Part shown: positions 46,965 through 55,889 of the stretch, piece after piece
How positions within the stretch are numbered: position 1 is the stretch's first letter
How the letters are laid out: each line of letters begins with the position of its first letter
NCBI RefSeq assembly: GCF_002968015.1
Contig: NZ_PUIP01000013.1
Location: 1-64,000 of the forward strand
DNA from: Massilia phosphatilytica
GTDB lineage: Bacteria > Pseudomonadota > Gammaproteobacteria > Burkholderiales > Burkholderiaceae_D
Length of the DNA: 64,000 bases
Direction: 5' to 3'
The notes under the pieces: model-generated
Told to the model about the DNA's origin: nothing
The model's database searches: none
What the model saw: the letters and a program-made list of their open reading frames with translations, nothing else
Translations under genes and position numbers: made by a program

Positions 46965-48923
46965 ATGATGAAGAAGACCTTCCCCCTGCTCGCACTTGCC
47001 GCCGCCTGCGTTCCGGCCTACGCGGCCGACCTCGGCCTCGCCCGCATCTTTTCCGACCACGCCGTGCTGCAGCGCGACCAGCCCATCGCCGTGTGGGGAT
47101 CGGCCGGCGCGGGAAGCAGGCTGACGGTGACGCTGGGCAGCCGCACGGCGAGCGGCACCGCCGACGCGCACGGCAAGTGGAACATCCAGTTGCCGCCGCA
47201 GCCCGCCGGCGGGCCGTACGCGCTGACGGTGACCTCGGGCGGGCAGACGGTCAGCCGCGCCGACATCCTGGTCGGCGACGTGTACCTGTGCTCGGGCCAG
47301 TCGAACATGGAATTCGCGCAGCGCGCGTCGACGAACGCCATCGGCGCCACCTATACCGCGCAGAACGACGGCATCCGCTACCTGAACGTGCCGCGCTACA
47401 GCGCGCTGGCGCCGCAGGACGACCTGCTCGCGCCGGCCGCGTGGACGCGCATGACGGCAGACACCGTCGGCGACGCATCGGCCGTCTGCTATTACATGGC
47501 CCGTTCGCTGCAGGCGGAGTACAAGGTGCCGGTCGGGTTCATCCAGGCCAGCTGGGGCGGCAGCACGATCCAGGGCTGGATCGGGGCCGAGTCGCTGCGC
47601 ACGGTCGGCGACTACAAGACCGGCATCGACCTCGTGGCGCAATACGGCACCGATCCGGCTGCCGCGCAGCGCGCCCAGGATGCGCGCACGGAGGCATGGT
47701 GGCGCGCGCACGACCCGGCCACGGCCGCGCAGCGCGCGTGGGTCGCGCCCGACTTCGACGACAGCGCGTGGCCCGCCGTCACGCCTGCGGGATCGTGGAA
47801 GGACAGCGGCGTTGCCGGCTTCAAGGATTTCGACGGCGTCGCGTGGTACCGCACGGCCGTCACCCTGACGGACGCGCAGGCGCAAGCGGCGAACGCGCTG
47901 CACCTGGGCGCCGTCGACACGTACGACACGACCTGGGTCAACGGCCAGCGCGTGGGCGGCGCCGGCCTGGCCTGGCTGGGGCGCGACTACGCCGTGCCGG
48001 CGGGCGTGTTCAAGCCGGGCCGCAACGTGATCGTCATGCGCGTGCTCGGCGGTGGGGGCATGACCGGCGCGCCGGCCAACCGCACCATCGGCCTGGGCGA
48101 CGGCCAGGCGATTCCGCTGCCGGCCGCGTGGAAGGTCCAGCGCGGCAGCGCCCTGAAAGGAGTCGGCGTGCCACCGGCGCCGTGGGACATGCTGACGAGC
48201 TACACCACGCTGTACAACGGCATGATCGCGCCGCTGGTCGGCTACAAATTCAAGCTGGCGGCGTGGTACCAGGGCGAGGCCAATGCCAGCATGGACGCGG
48301 GCAACCCCGGCGGGCCGGCCGAATACCGCACCCTGCTGCCGATGCTGGTGCGCGACTGGCGCCAGCGCTTCCAGCAGCCGGCACTGCCTTTCCTCGTCGT
48401 GCAACTGACGTCGTACGGCGCGACGGCAACCGCGCCGGGCGACTCCAGCTGGGCCGAGCTGCGCGCGGCGCAGGCCGACACCGTCGCGCACGACCCGCAC
48501 GCGGGACTGGCCGTCACGCTCGATGTGGGCGACCGATTCGACATCCACCCGACCCAGAAGACGGTCGTCGGCGAGCGCCTCGCGCGCGCGGCCCGCGCCG
48601 TGGCGTATGGCGAGAAGACGGCGCCCGGCAGCCCGACGGCCGTCTCGGCGCAACGCAAGGGCAGGGACATCGTCGTGACGTTCAAGGACACGGGCGGTGG
48701 CCTGAAGACCTATTCGGCCAGCCGCGCGATCGGCTTCGAGGTATGTGCGGGCACGGCGTGCCGATACGTTGATGCACGCGTGGCCGGTGACAAGATCGTG
48801 CTGCCTGGCGCGGCCACGGCCGGCGTCACGCGCGTGCGCTACGCGTGGGCCGATGCGCCGTTCGTGAACCTGTTCGGCGGCGACGGCCTGCCGGTCGCGC
48901 CGTTCCGCCTCGACGTCCGCTGA
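46965..48923 (+). CDS. SGNH sialate-O-acetylesterase-like carbohydrate acetylesterase
   Basis: 652 residues, signal peptide to about 21 (CVPAYA). SGNH marks: nucleophile Ser113 in CSGQSNMEF, QASWGGSTIQGWIG, AAWYQGEANA and the terminal DIHPTQK dyad. A galactose-binding-like insertion (about 265-375, FDDSAWPAVTPAGSW to GRNVIVMRVLGGGG) splits the esterase domain, as is common in this family. Placed behind four GH74 genes, it fits removal of acetyl groups from acetylated xyloglucan; sialic acid is less likely. Periplasmic. Its stop directly abuts the stop of the convergent LytTR gene. Confidence 0.9.
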   Translation: MMKKTFPLLALAAACVPAYAADLGLARIFSDHAVLQRDQPIAVWGSAGAGSRLTVTLGSRTASGTADAHGKWNIQLPPQPAGGPYALTVTSGGQTVSRADILVGDVYLCSGQSNMEFAQRASTNAIGATYTAQNDGIRYLNVPRYSALAPQDDLLAPAAWTRMTADTVGDASAVCYYMARSLQAEYKVPVGFIQASWGGSTIQGWIGAESLRTVGDYKTGIDLVAQYGTDPAAAQRAQDARTEAWWRAHDPATAAQRAWVAPDFDDSAWPAVTPAGSWKDSGVAGFKDFDGVAWYRTAVTLTDAQAQAANALHLGAVDTYDTTWVNGQRVGGAGLAWLGRDYAVPAGVFKPGRNVIVMRVLGGGGMTGAPANRTIGLGDGQAIPLPAAWKVQRGSALKGVGVPPAPWDMLTSYTTLYNGMIAPLVGYKFKLAAWYQGEANASMDAGNPGGPAEYRTLLPMLVRDWRQRFQQPALPFLVVQLTSYGATATAPGDSSWAELRAAQADTVAHDPHAGLAVTLDVGDRFDIHPTQKTVVGERLARAARAVAYGEKTAPGSPTAVSAQRKGRDIVVTFKDTGGGLKTYSASRAIGFEVCAGTACRYVDARVAGDKIVLPGAATAGVTRVRYAWADAPFVNLFGGDGLPVAPFRLDVR

Positions 48924-49727
48924 TTACATCTGCCGGAACAGGTGCGCGAACAAAGGACTGACGCGCAAAGTGTCGGTCCGGTCGCGCAGGTGCAGCGTCA
49001 GCTTGCCGGTGTCGTCGCGGCTCGCGCTCGTCACGTGGCGCATGTTGACGATGGCGCCGCGGCTGATCTGGCGGAACTGGTCCGCGTCCAGCTGGGGCAG
49101 CAGGTCCTTGAGGCTCAGGCGGATCAGCGCGTCGCCCCCGGGGCCGGCCACGTTCACGTATTTGTCGAGCGCCTGGAAATACGCCACGTCCTGCACGGGA
49201 ATCATGCGGATGATGTTGCCGACCGCGGCGCGGATCACCGTCAGGCGCTCGGCCGGCGCCGCGGACGCGGGCAGCAGGGCGCGCATCTGCTCGACGAGTT
49301 GCGCGAGCCCGTCGCCGGTCGGCGTGTCCCGCACCGTCAGCGCCTTCAAACGCTCGACGGTGCGCGCCAGGCGCGCGTCGCTCACGGGCTTCATCACGTA
49401 GTCGACGGCGGCCTGCTCGAACGCCTGCACCGCGTAATCGTCGTACGCCGTCACGAACACGATGTGCGGGAACGGGCGCGCATCCTCCCAGCGTTCGGCC
49501 AGTTCTTGCGCCGCTTCCAGGCCGGTCTGGCCCGGCATCTTGATGTCCAAAAACAGGATGTCCGGCTGCAGTTCGAGCGCCTGCTGGACGGCCGCGACGC
49601 CGTTCGGCGCCGTGCCCGCGATGTCGAGTTCCGGCCACAGGCGGCGCAGGGTGGCGGCGAGCGTGGCGGCGAGGATCGGTTCGTCCTCGGCGATCAGGGC
49701 GCGGATGGTCGCGGTTGTCGTGTTCAT
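48924..49727 (-). CDS. LytTR-type response regulator
   Basis: 267 residues. Receiver with Asp61 in ILFLDIKMPG, acidic pair EDE at 14-16, and VMKPVSDARLARTV; then a LytTR DNA-binding domain from about 165 (VGNIIRMIPVQDVAYFQALDKYVNV ends around 195, QISRGAIVNMRHV near 240). Such regulators bind direct repeats rather than palindromes. Start overlaps the kinase stop as ATGA. Neighbour of the GH74/esterase genes, so it may control them, but location is the only evidence. Confidence 0.93.
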   Translation of the reverse strand: MNTTTATIRALIAEDEPILAATLAATLRRLWPELDIAGTAPNGVAAVQQALELQPDILFLDIKMPGQTGLEAAQELAERWEDARPFPHIVFVTAYDDYAVQAFEQAAVDYVMKPVSDARLARTVERLKALTVRDTPTGDGLAQLVEQMRALLPASAAPAERLTVIRAAVGNIIRMIPVQDVAYFQALDKYVNVAGPGGDALIRLSLKDLLPQLDADQFRQISRGAIVNMRHVTSASRDDTGKLTLHLRDRTDTLRVSPLFAHLFRQM

Positions 49728-50836
49728 GCGGTCTCCAAAGGAAGCGTCAGGCGGGCCAGCACGCCGTGCGGCTGGGCGGGAATGAGGGTCAGGGCGGCGC
49801 GCGCGCCGTACAGCACCTGCAGGCGTTCGCGGGTCGTCGTCACGCCGACACCCGTCCCCTTGGCGGCTGGCTGCGTACTGTCCAGGCCGAGTCCCGTGTC
49901 GCTGACGCAGATCTCGAGCAGACCGGCACGCGCGCTCGCCTCCACGGTCACGGTGCCGCCTTCGATCTTCGGTTCGAGGCCGTGGATGATGGCGTTTTCG
50001 ACGAGCGGCTGCAGCAGCATGGCGGGCAGCCGCGCGTTGCGCAGGTCGGCCGGCAGGACGCAGCGGTACGCGAGGCGCGAACCCATGCGCACGGCCATCA
50101 GGCCCAGGTAGGCTTCGGCCGCCTCGAATTCCTGGGCCAGCGTCGTCGTCTCGGCACGGGTGGCGGACAAGGTGGCGCGCAGGTACTGGATCAGGTGGTC
50201 CAGCATCTGGCTCGCCTGCTGCGGGTCGATGGCGATCAGGCCCTGCAGGTTCGCCAGCGTATTGAACAGCATGTGCGGTTCGATCTGGGCCTGCAGCAGA
50301 CGCAGTTGCGCCTGCAGGGCCTGGCGCTCGATCGTCTCGGCGCGCGCCTTGGCCTCGGTCCGTTCCAGCTTGATGCGCTCGACCCGTTCGCGGTTCAGGA
50401 TCAGGAGGGCCATGGCGCTGATGGCCAGGAAGGTGAGGCCGATCATGCCTTTCTGGCCATGGTCGTTCGGGTACTCGGACAGGTCGGGCAAGGGCTGGCC
50501 CAGGAGCAGGCAGCCCAGCGAGATGCCGCAGTAATGCGCGACGGGCGCCATCGCGACGAGCGCCACGAGGCATGGCACCAGCCAGCGCCGGCGCCGCGCC
50601 GGATCGTCGAGGAGGGCGAAGCGCAGGCCGTCGAGGACCACCAGCCCCACCAGGCCGACGCAGATCGAGTACACCATCTGGTCGTACAGTTCGAACGTCC
50701 TGCCGTTGACGAGCGTGATCAGGACGGCGATCAGGATGCATACGATGACGGTCAGGCCGACGTCGTCGGCCACGCGGCGCCATAGCGGCCGGCACGTGCC
50801 CGGCGTGGCGGGGAAGAAGCGGGTGAGGGTAGTCAT
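49724..50836 (-). CDS. LytS-type sensor histidine kinase
   Basis: 370 residues from ATG 50836; ATG 50845 is possible. Four hydrophobic helices (about 24-44, 52-70, 86-108, 126-146), then a His_kinase domain with QIEPHMLFNTLANLQGLI (phospho-acceptor His) and an ATPase part (LLQPLVENAIIHGLEP, SDTGLGLD, GTGVGVTTTRERLQVLYG). No periplasmic sensing domain, so it may sense within the membrane or through a partner. Translationally coupled to the LytTR regulator. Divergent from ribonuclease Z. Confidence 0.92.
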   Translation of the reverse strand: MTTLTRFFPATPGTCRPLWRRVADDVGLTVIVCILIAVLITLVNGRTFELYDQMVYSICVGLVGLVVLDGLRFALLDDPARRRRWLVPCLVALVAMAPVAHYCGISLGCLLLGQPLPDLSEYPNDHGQKGMIGLTFLAISAMALLILNRERVERIKLERTEAKARAETIERQALQAQLRLLQAQIEPHMLFNTLANLQGLIAIDPQQASQMLDHLIQYLRATLSATRAETTTLAQEFEAAEAYLGLMAVRMGSRLAYRCVLPADLRNARLPAMLLQPLVENAIIHGLEPKIEGGTVTVEASARAGLLEICVSDTGLGLDSTQPAAKGTGVGVTTTRERLQVLYGARAALTLIPAQPHGVLARLTLPLETA

Positions 50837-50952
50837 GGCCCGCATTGTGCCGCCGGGGCCGGGCGGCGGCAACCCGGCTGCGACGAAACGGCCTCGGAGC
50901 CGACCGAAACGGGGCATAATCGGACCGAATCCACCTTCCGCTCCATCGAACC

Positions 50953-51918
50953 ATGGAATTCCAGTTCCTCGGCACGTCGTCCGGCACCCCGAGCAAGACC
51001 CGCAACGTGAGCGGCCTGGCGCTGCGCGGCCCGGGCGGCGGTTGGTCGCTGGTCGATTGCGGCGAAGGCACGCAGCACCGCATCCTGCACACGCCGCTGT
51101 CGCTGCACGACCTGCGCGCCGTCTTCATCACGCACCTGCACGGCGACCACTGTTACGGCCTGCCCGGCCTGCTGGCCAGCGCCGGCATGCTGAACCGCAC
51201 GGCACCGCTGGCCCTCGTCGGCCCGCCGGCGCTGCGCGCCTTCATCGACGGCGTGATGGCGACGAGCGAACTGGGTCTGCCGTATCCGCTCGAATTCATC
51301 GCCATCGCCGACCTGGCCAACACGCCCATCCTGCCCGACCTGGCCGTCGATGCCATCACGCTTTCGCACCGGATGCCGTCGTGGGCCTACCGGTTCACGG
51401 AGCGCACGGTGGAGCGCAAGCTGGATACGGCCCGCTTGCGCGCGGCCGGCATCGCGCCGGGGCCGGCGTGGGGCGAACTGCAGCAGGGTATCGATGCCGT
51501 GCTGGACGACGGCCGCGTGCTGCATGCGGCCGACTGGCTGCTGGCGCCGCGCAAGGCGCGCACGGTCATCGTCGGGGGCGACAACGACGATCCGTCGCTG
51601 CTGCTGGACGCCGCGCGCACGGCCGAGGTGCTGATCCACGAGGCCACCTACACGGAAGAGGTGCTGCTCAAGGTGGGGCCGGGGCCGATGCACAGTTCCG
51701 CGCTGCGCGTGGCGCGGATGGCGCAGGAAGCCCGGTTGCCGAACCTGGTGCTGACCCATTTCAGTCCCCGTTACCAGGATGGGGACGGGTCGCTGTCGAT
51801 GGCGGCGCTGGAGGCGGAGGCACGCAGCGCGTATGACGGACAGCTGTTCCTGGCGCGGGATTTCGACCGGTACGTTCTGGACCGGAACGGTACGCTCACC
51901 GCAAAATATTTTTTGTAA
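50953..51918 (+). CDS. rnz: Ribonuclease Z
   Basis: 321 residues. Metallo-beta-lactamase fold: MEFQFLGTSSGTPSKTRNVS at the N-terminus is the RNase Z start, the zinc motif HLHGDHCYGLPGLL is near residue 60, the exosite region (ERTVERKLDTARLRAAGI) follows, then GGDNDDPSL with the Asp ligand, HEATY and the final LTHFSPRY histidine. Trims the 3' trailer of tRNA precursors in the cytoplasm. Housekeeping gene interrupting the glycan region. Confidence 0.95.
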   Translation: MEFQFLGTSSGTPSKTRNVSGLALRGPGGGWSLVDCGEGTQHRILHTPLSLHDLRAVFITHLHGDHCYGLPGLLASAGMLNRTAPLALVGPPALRAFIDGVMATSELGLPYPLEFIAIADLANTPILPDLAVDAITLSHRMPSWAYRFTERTVERKLDTARLRAAGIAPGPAWGELQQGIDAVLDDGRVLHAADWLLAPRKARTVIVGGDNDDPSLLLDAARTAEVLIHEATYTEEVLLKVGPGPMHSSALRVARMAQEARLPNLVLTHFSPRYQDGDGSLSMAALEAEARSAYDGQLFLARDFDRYVLDRNGTLTAKYFL

Positions 51919-52181
51919 CACGCAAAAAAACCTGCGATATCTTTTTTTGTTTTTGAATCGATTCCATTCCAAAAAAAGTTATCGCGGATTCCCTTATCGA
52001 TCATCATATTTTTTAATTAGGGCATTAAATCGGACTTTTTGGAATCGCAGCTGTTTCCTGGATGAAATCTGTAAATTATCCGGTCGAATCAGTGACTTAG
52101 GCGCGTCGCAGGCCCTGTTGCAAAGCGTTGGAAAATGCCGCATTCTCCGTCCGCAACCATAACTATTAGACGGAGACTACA
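51919..52181 (+). promoter_or_regulatory. AT-rich control region upstream of the GH43 gene
   Basis: 263 bases without a gene, strikingly AT-rich next to neighbours. It begins with a small CGCA/TGCG hairpin and T7, a possible end for rnz. GAATCGATTC at 51955-51964 is a perfect palindrome with central CG, of LacI-operator form, and resembles the palindrome at 58849-58860. A promoter cannot be fixed with confidence. Confidence 0.5.
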
Positions 52182-54524
52182 GTGAACAAACCATTATCCC
52201 TGGCGGGATTGGGCGCGCTATTTGCGTCCTGCTTCATTGCCGCCAATGCGCACGCCCAGGCCGGCGCGACGCTCCCAACCTTCCAGAACGCGTCCGTGCA
52301 CGATCCTTCCGTGCTCAAGGCTGGCGACACCTTCTACGTGTTCGGCTCGCACCTCGCGTCGGCCAAGTCGAAGGACCTCATGAACTGGACGCAGATGACG
52401 TCCAGCGTCAGCGCCACCAATCCGCTGTTCCTGAACGGCTCGAAGAACGTCTACACGGAACTGGCCGAGACGTTCGCGTGGGCGAACACGACGACCCTGT
52501 GGGCACCGGACGTGCGCCAGCTCGCGGACGGCAAGTACTACATGTACTACGACGCCTGCCAGGGCGATGCGCCCCGGTCCGCGCTCGGCATCGCCGTCGC
52601 GAACAGCCCCGAAGGCCCGTACGTCAACAAGGGCGTCATCCTGAAGTCCGGCATGTGGGGCCAGGCGAGCTATGACGGCACCGTCTACGACGCGCTGAAG
52701 CATCCGAACACGGTCGACCCGAACGTCTTCTTCGACAACGCGGGCAAGCTGTGGATGGTCTACGGCTCGTACTCGGGCGGCATCTTCATCATGCAGATGA
52801 ACCCCGCCACCGGCTTCCCGTATCCGAACCAGGGCTACGGCAAGCGCCTCACGGGCGGCAATCACTCGCGCATCGAAGGCGCGTACATCATGTACAGCCC
52901 GGCCACGTCGTACTACTACCTGTTCACGTCGTTCGGCGGCCTCGATGCGAATGGCGGCTACAACATGCGCGTCGCACGCTCGACCAACCCGGACGGTCCG
53001 TACGTCGACGCCCAGGGCAACGCGATGGCGAACGTGAAGTCCGACCCCGCGAAACCGCTGTTCGACGACGCATCGATCGCGCCCTACGGCGTCAAGCTGA
53101 TGGGGAACTTCCTGTTCGAGCGCAAGCTGGGCGAGGCGGGTACCGGCATCGGCACCGGCTATGTCTCGGCGGGCCATAACTCGGCCTGGTACGACCCGGC
53201 GACCGGCAAGCACTTCCTGATCTTCCACACGCGCTTCCCGGAACGGGGCGAGCAGCACGAGGTGCGCGTGCACCAGATGTTCATGAACGCGGACGGCTGG
53301 CCCGTCGTGGCGCCGTACCGCTACGCGAACGAGACGGCGACGACCGTGCGTCCGGAATTCGTGTTCGGCGACTACCTGTACGTCAACCACGGCAAGGACA
53401 TCACGGCGTCCATCAGGAAGTCGCAGCTGATCACCTTGAACGCCAACGGCACCATCACGGGTGCGGTGACCGGTACCTGGCGCAGGGCGGGCACGAACCA
53501 GATCGAGATCAACGTGCCGGGCGCGTCGACTTATAAAGGCGTGCTGCTGACGCAGTGGGACGAGACGTCGAAGTCGTACGTGACGACGTTCACGGCGTCC
53601 TCGCGCGAAGGCATCGCCATCTTCGGCAGCCGCCTGATCCCGCGCACCGACATGCAGGTGGCGACCGCCATCTACAATGAGCTGAGCCTCGGCGCCACGA
53701 CGGCCGTCACGGGCAACCTCACGTTGCCGACGACCGCGGCGCGCAATGCCGTCATCAGCTGGACGTCGTCGAACCCGGCCGTCGTCAGCAACACGGGCGT
53801 CGTGACGACGCCGGCCAGCGGCTCGGTCAATGTCACCCTGACGGCGCGCATCACGAAAGGCACGGCCACCTTGACGAAGACGTTCACCGTCACCGTGCGC
53901 AAGCTGGGCGGCCTCGTCGCGTACTACGCCTTCGACGTCAACCTGGCCGATTCGAACGGCGCCTTCGCGGCCGGCTCGGTCAGCGGCGGCAAGATCGACG
54001 TGGCGGGCGGCAGCCTGGCCTACGGCGCCGGCGTGCGCGGCAACGCGGCCGTATTCGATGGCGCGACGGGCGTGCGCCTGCCGAACGGACTGATCTCGTC
54101 GAACACGTACACCGTGGCCATGTGGCTGAAACCCGCGCAGCTGACGGCGTTCACGACGACATTCTTCGGCGCGCGCACGACGGATTCGTGGGTCAGCTTC
54201 CTGCCGATGGGGCACGGCGGCGTCGGCGGCGCGTCGATGCTGTGGTCGGGCTCCGCCTGGTACGACGCGGGCCTCGGCATGAACATCCCGGTGAACCAGT
54301 GGTCGCACGTGGCGTTCAGTGTCAACAACGGTGCCGTCAACGTGTACGTGAATGGCGTCAAGCGTTTCTCCGGCACGAACTTCCCGAACGTGTTCACGAC
54401 GACGACCGGCACGTTCGCGCTGGGCGTGAATTACTGGGACACGCCGTACAAGGGCGCGATCGACGAGCTGCGCATCTATAACGCGGCCCTGAGCGATGCC
54501 GAAGTCGCCGGTATCGCACACTGA
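52182..54524 (+). CDS. GH43 arabinanase-like enzyme with Ig-like and LamG domains
   Basis: 780 residues from GTG 52182 with CGGAGA upstream. Signal peptide to Ala25. Five-bladed propeller with the GH43 triad: Asp41 (VHDPSVL), Asp179 (VDPNVFF) and Glu232 (RIEGAYIMY). A lipocalin-like segment (TASIRKSQLITLNANGTITG) and a bacterial Ig-like module (WTSSNPAVVSNTGVVTTPA) follow, then a C-terminal concanavalin-type LamG domain (VAYYAFDVNLADSNG to LRIYNAALSDAEV). Likely an exported endo-alpha-1,5-arabinanase acting on plant arabinan. Ten bases before the PEP-CTERM gene. Confidence 0.92.
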   Translation: MNKPLSLAGLGALFASCFIAANAHAQAGATLPTFQNASVHDPSVLKAGDTFYVFGSHLASAKSKDLMNWTQMTSSVSATNPLFLNGSKNVYTELAETFAWANTTTLWAPDVRQLADGKYYMYYDACQGDAPRSALGIAVANSPEGPYVNKGVILKSGMWGQASYDGTVYDALKHPNTVDPNVFFDNAGKLWMVYGSYSGGIFIMQMNPATGFPYPNQGYGKRLTGGNHSRIEGAYIMYSPATSYYYLFTSFGGLDANGGYNMRVARSTNPDGPYVDAQGNAMANVKSDPAKPLFDDASIAPYGVKLMGNFLFERKLGEAGTGIGTGYVSAGHNSAWYDPATGKHFLIFHTRFPERGEQHEVRVHQMFMNADGWPVVAPYRYANETATTVRPEFVFGDYLYVNHGKDITASIRKSQLITLNANGTITGAVTGTWRRAGTNQIEINVPGASTYKGVLLTQWDETSKSYVTTFTASSREGIAIFGSRLIPRTDMQVATAIYNELSLGATTAVTGNLTLPTTAARNAVISWTSSNPAVVSNTGVVTTPASGSVNVTLTARITKGTATLTKTFTVTVRKLGGLVAYYAFDVNLADSNGAFAAGSVSGGKIDVAGGSLAYGAGVRGNAAVFDGATGVRLPNGLISSNTYTVAMWLKPAQLTAFTTTFFGARTTDSWVSFLPMGHGGVGGASMLWSGSAWYDAGLGMNIPVNQWSHVAFSVNNGAVNVYVNGVKRFSGTNFPNVFTTTTGTFALGVNYWDTPYKGAIDELRIYNAALSDAEVAGIAH

Positions 54525-54534
54525 AAGGGTGACC

Positions 54535-55089
54535 ATGAAAAAGACAATTATCGGCCTGCTGGCCATGGCGGCCTGCTCGCTGGCCAATGCGACGGTCATC
54601 CATTTCGACGACCTGCCGAGCGACGAGACGCTCCCGATCGACGCCGGCTACGCGGGCTTCAACTGGGACAACATGGGGACGATCCGCGCCGATGCCTACC
54701 CGGGCAGCGGCTTCGAGGCGGGCGCCGTGTCGCCGGCGAACGTGGCCTATAACTGGTACGGCATGCCCGCGACGATCGCGAAGGCGGACGGCAATGCTTG
54801 GGAGTACACGGGCGCGTACTTCACGTCGGCGTGGGTCGAACAGGAGGTCTCGTTCGAAGGCTGGCGCAACGGCCAGCTGCTGTTCGCATCCGGCGCGTAC
54901 ACGCTCGACACGACGGCGCCGCGCTGGATCCAGCTCGACTGGGCCGGCATCGATACGCTCGTCGTCTACAACAGCAGCCCGACGGCGTGGGCGATGGATG
55001 AGTTCACGGTGCCGGAGCCAGGGTCGCTGGCGCTGATGGGCGTGTCGTTGGCCGGGTTGATGACGGCGCGACGCAGGCGCAAAGCCTGA
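54535..55089 (+). CDS. PEP-CTERM exported protein
   Basis: 184 residues from ATG 54535 with AAAGG upstream. Signal peptide (IIGLLAMAACSLANA), a beta-rich body beginning VIHFDDLPSDETLPIDAGYA, and the C-terminal sorting tail: VPEPGSLALMG, hydrophobic helix, then RRRRKA. PEP-CTERM tails are processed by an exosortase (EpsH type) and often mark extracellular matrix or surface proteins. No exosortase is in the window. Body of unknown function. Probably co-transcribed with the GH43 gene. Confidence 0.9.
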   Translation: MKKTIIGLLAMAACSLANATVIHFDDLPSDETLPIDAGYAGFNWDNMGTIRADAYPGSGFEAGAVSPANVAYNWYGMPATIAKADGNAWEYTGAYFTSAWVEQEVSFEGWRNGQLLFASGAYTLDTTAPRWIQLDWAGIDTLVVYNSSPTAWAMDEFTVPEPGSLALMGVSLAGLMTARRRRKA

Positions 55090-55094
55090 CCTCA

Positions 55095-55832
55095 TCAATC
55101 GAGGTTCTCGTGGTGCTCGGCAACACCTTGCTTCCAGTACGCCGACACCCGAGTCGCCTCGCGCGGCACGCCTTTTTCGTTCAATACCTGGCGCAGCCGC
55201 GCCATCAATGACGCTTCGCCGCCGCCCCACGCGAATCCGCGGCCGGGCGGCAGCGCGAGCGCCTGCAACGCGTCGACCAGTGCCTCCGGCGTGTCGAACC
55301 AGCGCAGGTCCATATCCGCCGCACCGGCAAACACGCGCCGGTCCGCCGTCTCCGCATGCACGAGCACGATCGCCCGGCTCCCGCCCGGCAGTTCTTCCAG
55401 CCGCCGCGCAATGGCGGGCAGGGCGGTCGCGTCGCCCGCCAGCAGGTGCCAGTCCAGTTCCAGCGGGATGATCATCGAGCCGCGCGGTCCGCCGACGAGG
55501 GTGCGCTGGCTGACGACCGCGTTGCGTGCCCAATCGGACGCCTTGCCGTCGCCGTGCAGCGCGAACTCGATCACGAGCTCCCGGGCTTCGCGGCTGAAGC
55601 GGCGTGGGGTATAGTCGCGCCTCACCTGTTCTCCATCTGCATCCGCGTCCGGGAACATGAACTTGACGTGGTCGTCGAACGACAGTGACGTGAAATCGGC
55701 CAGTGCCTCGCCCGTGAAGGTGATGGCGGCGAAACCGTCGCCCAGGCGGTCGATGCGCGCCACGGTCAGCTCGCGCAGCTTGAGTTCGTGGCGTACACGG
55801 CGGACGAGAAGGTCTTCAGACTGCTGCATCAT
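55095..55832 (-). CDS. Siderophore-interacting protein (ViuB-like ferric reductase)
   Basis: 245 residues; TTTGGAG ahead of the ATG at 55832. FAD-binding domain with RRDYTPRRFSREARELVIEF near residue 70, followed by GPRGSMIIP; NADPH-binding C-terminal SIP domain (WHLLAGDATALPAIARRLEEL, FAWGGGEASLMARLRQVL). Reduces ferric siderophore complexes in the cytoplasm to free iron. Divergent from a MarR regulator; no siderophore synthesis or uptake genes are adjacent. Confidence 0.92.
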   Translation of the reverse strand: MMQQSEDLLVRRVRHELKLRELTVARIDRLGDGFAAITFTGEALADFTSLSFDDHVKFMFPDADADGEQVRRDYTPRRFSREARELVIEFALHGDGKASDWARNAVVSQRTLVGGPRGSMIIPLELDWHLLAGDATALPAIARRLEELPGGSRAIVLVHAETADRRVFAGAADMDLRWFDTPEALVDALQALALPPGRGFAWGGGEASLMARLRQVLNEKGVPREATRVSAYWKQGVAEHHENLD

Positions 55833-55848
55833 TGCTCCAAATTAGTTG

Positions 55849-55889
55849 ATAATGTCTCCCATTATGAGAAATATAGTTGATGAAGTCAA
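55849..55889 (-). promoter_or_regulatory. Promoter and putative MarR operator of the siderophore-interacting gene
   Basis: On the minus strand TTGACT (plus 55884-55889) and CATAAT (plus 55861-55866) are 17 bases apart. ATAATG and CATTAT (55849-55854, 55860-55865) form an inverted repeat over the -10, and GTTGA/TCAAC (55876-55880, 55886-55890) another over the -35, consistent with repression by the adjacent MarR protein. Confidence 0.55.
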
